Below are positions 62,221-64,000 of a DNA stretch of 64,000 nucleotides, piece by piece. Position numbers and translations under genes: made by a program. The stretch comes from Oscillospiraceae bacterium. GTDB taxonomy: Bacteria; Bacillota; Clostridia; UBA1381; UBA9506. The notes below the pieces were generated by a model. The model was not told the origin of the DNA. It saw only the letters and a list, made by a program, of their open reading frames with translations, and did not search any database. Where the stretch lies: contig SVJJ01000007.1 of the NCBI GenBank assembly GCA_015069045.1, positions 24,760-88,759 on the forward strand, read 5' to 3'. The stretch's first letter is position 1; each line of letters starts with the position of its first letter.

Positions 62221-62316
62221 ATTATAAACAGTTTTTTTCCTTCTATGGTAATAAAAATGGCCTCCTGTCAATATACATGTAGTAACATGTACGATTTGTC
62301 TAAAGGAGGAACTCTC

Positions 62317-63795
62317 ATGGAAAGCTATAACATATACCAAGACATAGCAACACGAACAAACGGGGATATTTATGTTGGTGTAGTCGGCCCGGTCAGAACA
62401 GGTAAATCCACATTTATTAAAAAATTTATGGATCTTTTAGTTATCCCCCACATCGAAAATGCCTATAGCCAGGAACGCGCCAAAGATGAACTGCCGCAAA
62501 GCGCTGCAGGAAAAACTATTATGACAACGGAACCAAAATTCATTCCCAATGAAGCTGTAGAAATTTCCTTGGGAGAACAATCAAAAATGAAGGTACGCAT
62601 GATTGATTGTGTGGGTTACATTGTAGATAGCGCCCAAGGTCATTTGGAAAATGATATGCCGCGCATGGTCTCAACGCCTTGGGCAAAGGAGCCAATTCCC
62701 TTTGGTGAAGCGGCAGAAATTGGAACAAAAAAAGTTATAACCGAGCATTCAACAATTGGTCTGCTTATTACCACCGATGGCAGCATTACTGATATCCCTC
62801 GCGAAGATTATGTAGCGGCCGAGGAACGTGTTGTCAGCGAACTCAAATCCATTAATAAGCCTTTTGTGGTTTTGCTAAACACTCAATATCCGGATAAGCC
62901 TGAAACGGAAGAATTACGTCAATATTTAGAGTTGCAGTACGATGTCCCCGTACTGGCTGTAAATTGCGCCACAGCCACAGAAAATGAAATTAACCATATT
63001 ATGAGGCAGATCTTGTTCCAATTTCCCATTCGTGAAATTACAGTGACAACGCCAAAATGGATTGATGTATTAGAGACGAATCACTGGTTAAAAAAAGGCT
63101 TATATGACTGTATTTTATCAGCATTGGATGGTTTGTATCGAATTGATAGTGTAGAAAAATTGAAGACCATTATAAGCGAATATGAATATGTAAAATGCGC
63201 TGAAATAGCAGAAATAAATTTGGGCACAGGCACAGCAACTCTAACGGTGACAACCCCCGACGGGTTGTTCTATCAAATTGTTAAAGAAATCTCAGGATTC
63301 GATATTGATGGTGAAGATAAATTAATGTCTCTCTTGACTGAAATGGCTGAAATTAAAAAAGATTATGATAAAATTTCCTATGCTCTCCACGAAGTCAAAG
63401 AAAAGGGCTACGGCATTGTAACTCCCACGATTGACGAACTCAAGCTTGAGGAACCGGAAATTGTAAAACAAGGCAGTCGGTTTGGGGTTAAATTAAAAGC
63501 TTCTGCTCCTTCCATACATATGATTCAAGCGAATATTGAAACAGAAGTGTGCCCAATCGTCGGAACAGAAAAGCAATCAGAAGAACTGGTACATTATCTT
63601 TTATCCGAATTTGAATCAGACCCTAAAGAAATTTGGCAGTCAAATATCTTTGGTAAATCTCTTCATGAACTTGTTAACGAAGGCTTACATAATAAATTGT
63701 ACCGCATGCCTGATGAAGCACAGATTAAACTGCAGGAAACTTTACAAAAAATTATTAATGAGGGTTCAGGTGGACTAATTTGTATCATACTATAA
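62317..63795 (+). CDS. spoIVA: Stage IV sporulation protein A
   Basis: MESYNIYQDIATRTNGDIYVGVVGPVRTGKSTFIKKFMDLLVIP; start 62317 after aaaggagg. Confidence 0.96.
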   Translation: MESYNIYQDIATRTNGDIYVGVVGPVRTGKSTFIKKFMDLLVIPHIENAYSQERAKDELPQSAAGKTIMTTEPKFIPNEAVEISLGEQSKMKVRMIDCVGYIVDSAQGHLENDMPRMVSTPWAKEPIPFGEAAEIGTKKVITEHSTIGLLITTDGSITDIPREDYVAAEERVVSELKSINKPFVVLLNTQYPDKPETEELRQYLELQYDVPVLAVNCATATENEINHIMRQILFQFPIREITVTTPKWIDVLETNHWLKKGLYDCILSALDGLYRIDSVEKLKTIISEYEYVKCAEIAEINLGTGTATLTVTTPDGLFYQIVKEISGFDIDGEDKLMSLLTEMAEIKKDYDKISYALHEVKEKGYGIVTPTIDELKLEEPEIVKQGSRFGVKLKASAPSIHMIQANIETEVCPIVGTEKQSEELVHYLLSEFESDPKEIWQSNIFGKSLHELVNEGLHNKLYRMPDEAQIKLQETLQKIINEGSGGLICIIL

Positions 63796-63802
63796 CATAA
63801 TG

Positions 63803-63852
63803 AAAACCGACTACAGAATGAAGTGGCTTCCATGGACTCAGCAGTCGGTTTT
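63803..63852 (+). terminator. spoIVA terminator
   Basis: aaaaccgact...agtcggtttt stem with T-tract. Confidence 0.75.
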
Positions 63853-63878
63853 TTAGTAAGTACCATCTGTAAAAATAA

Positions 63879-63905
63879 AAAGGCAGAACAGTTTGTTCTG
63901 CCTTT
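63879..63905 (-). terminator. rRNA operon terminator
   Basis: 12-bp stem aaaggcagaaca/tgttctgccttt just downstream of the 5S rRNA on the minus strand, with T-tract. Confidence 0.85.
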
Positions 63906-63910
63906 TTGTT

Positions 63911-64000
63911 CCGGCAATGATCTATTTTCCCGGGCGGTCACCCACCGAGTATCGTCGACGCTAAGGAGCTTAACTACCGTGTTCGGGATGGGAACGGGTG
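63911..64000 (-). rRNA. 5S ribosomal RNA, 3' portion (truncated by window edge)
   Basis: Reverse complement reads ACCCGUUCCCAUCCCGAACACGGUAGUUAAGCUCCUUAGCGUCGACGAUACUCGGUGGGUGACCGCCCGGGAAAAUAGAUCAUUGCCGG, a clear 5S pattern. Confidence 0.93.

Overview
The window is a gene-dense, AT-rich chromosomal segment that looks like a spore-forming Firmicute/Clostridia-type bacterium (sigK, spoIVA, abrB/spoVT-type regulator, DnaD/DnaI-like pair). Nearly all of it is housekeeping: an addB 3' end, coaX plus an ECF S-component, metQ-metN-metI, a pyr operon (pyrR-pyrB-pyrC-pyrF-carA-carB), aspS-hisS, dnaA-yaaA-recF-remB, uvrA, ispD-ispF-cysE-cysS-mrnC, a split transketolase, a decarboxylase Na+-pump beta subunit, lepB-rplS, ftsY, gpsA-plsY-der, rpmF, veg, rpsO, prs, queA, spoIVA, and the 3' part of a 5S rRNA at the right edge. 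I saw no mobile element, CRISPR array or defence island. The observations most worth following up are: (1) a CarA whose glutaminase site is destroyed (nucleophile Cys->Gly in GVGLGHQ and catalytic His->Asp in FDPE), predicting an ammonia-dependent carbamoyl-phosphate synthetase; (2) a 97-bp perfect tandem duplication that doubles a consensus-like promoter; (3) a pyr leader with mutually exclusive antiterminator/terminator and no obvious canonical PyrR-binding loop; (4) a dnaA-yaaA-recF cluster lacking dnaN and visible DnaA boxes; (5) a standalone GlmU acetyltransferase domain in the usual glmU-prs position. Family names were assigned by reading the translations; no database search was run.
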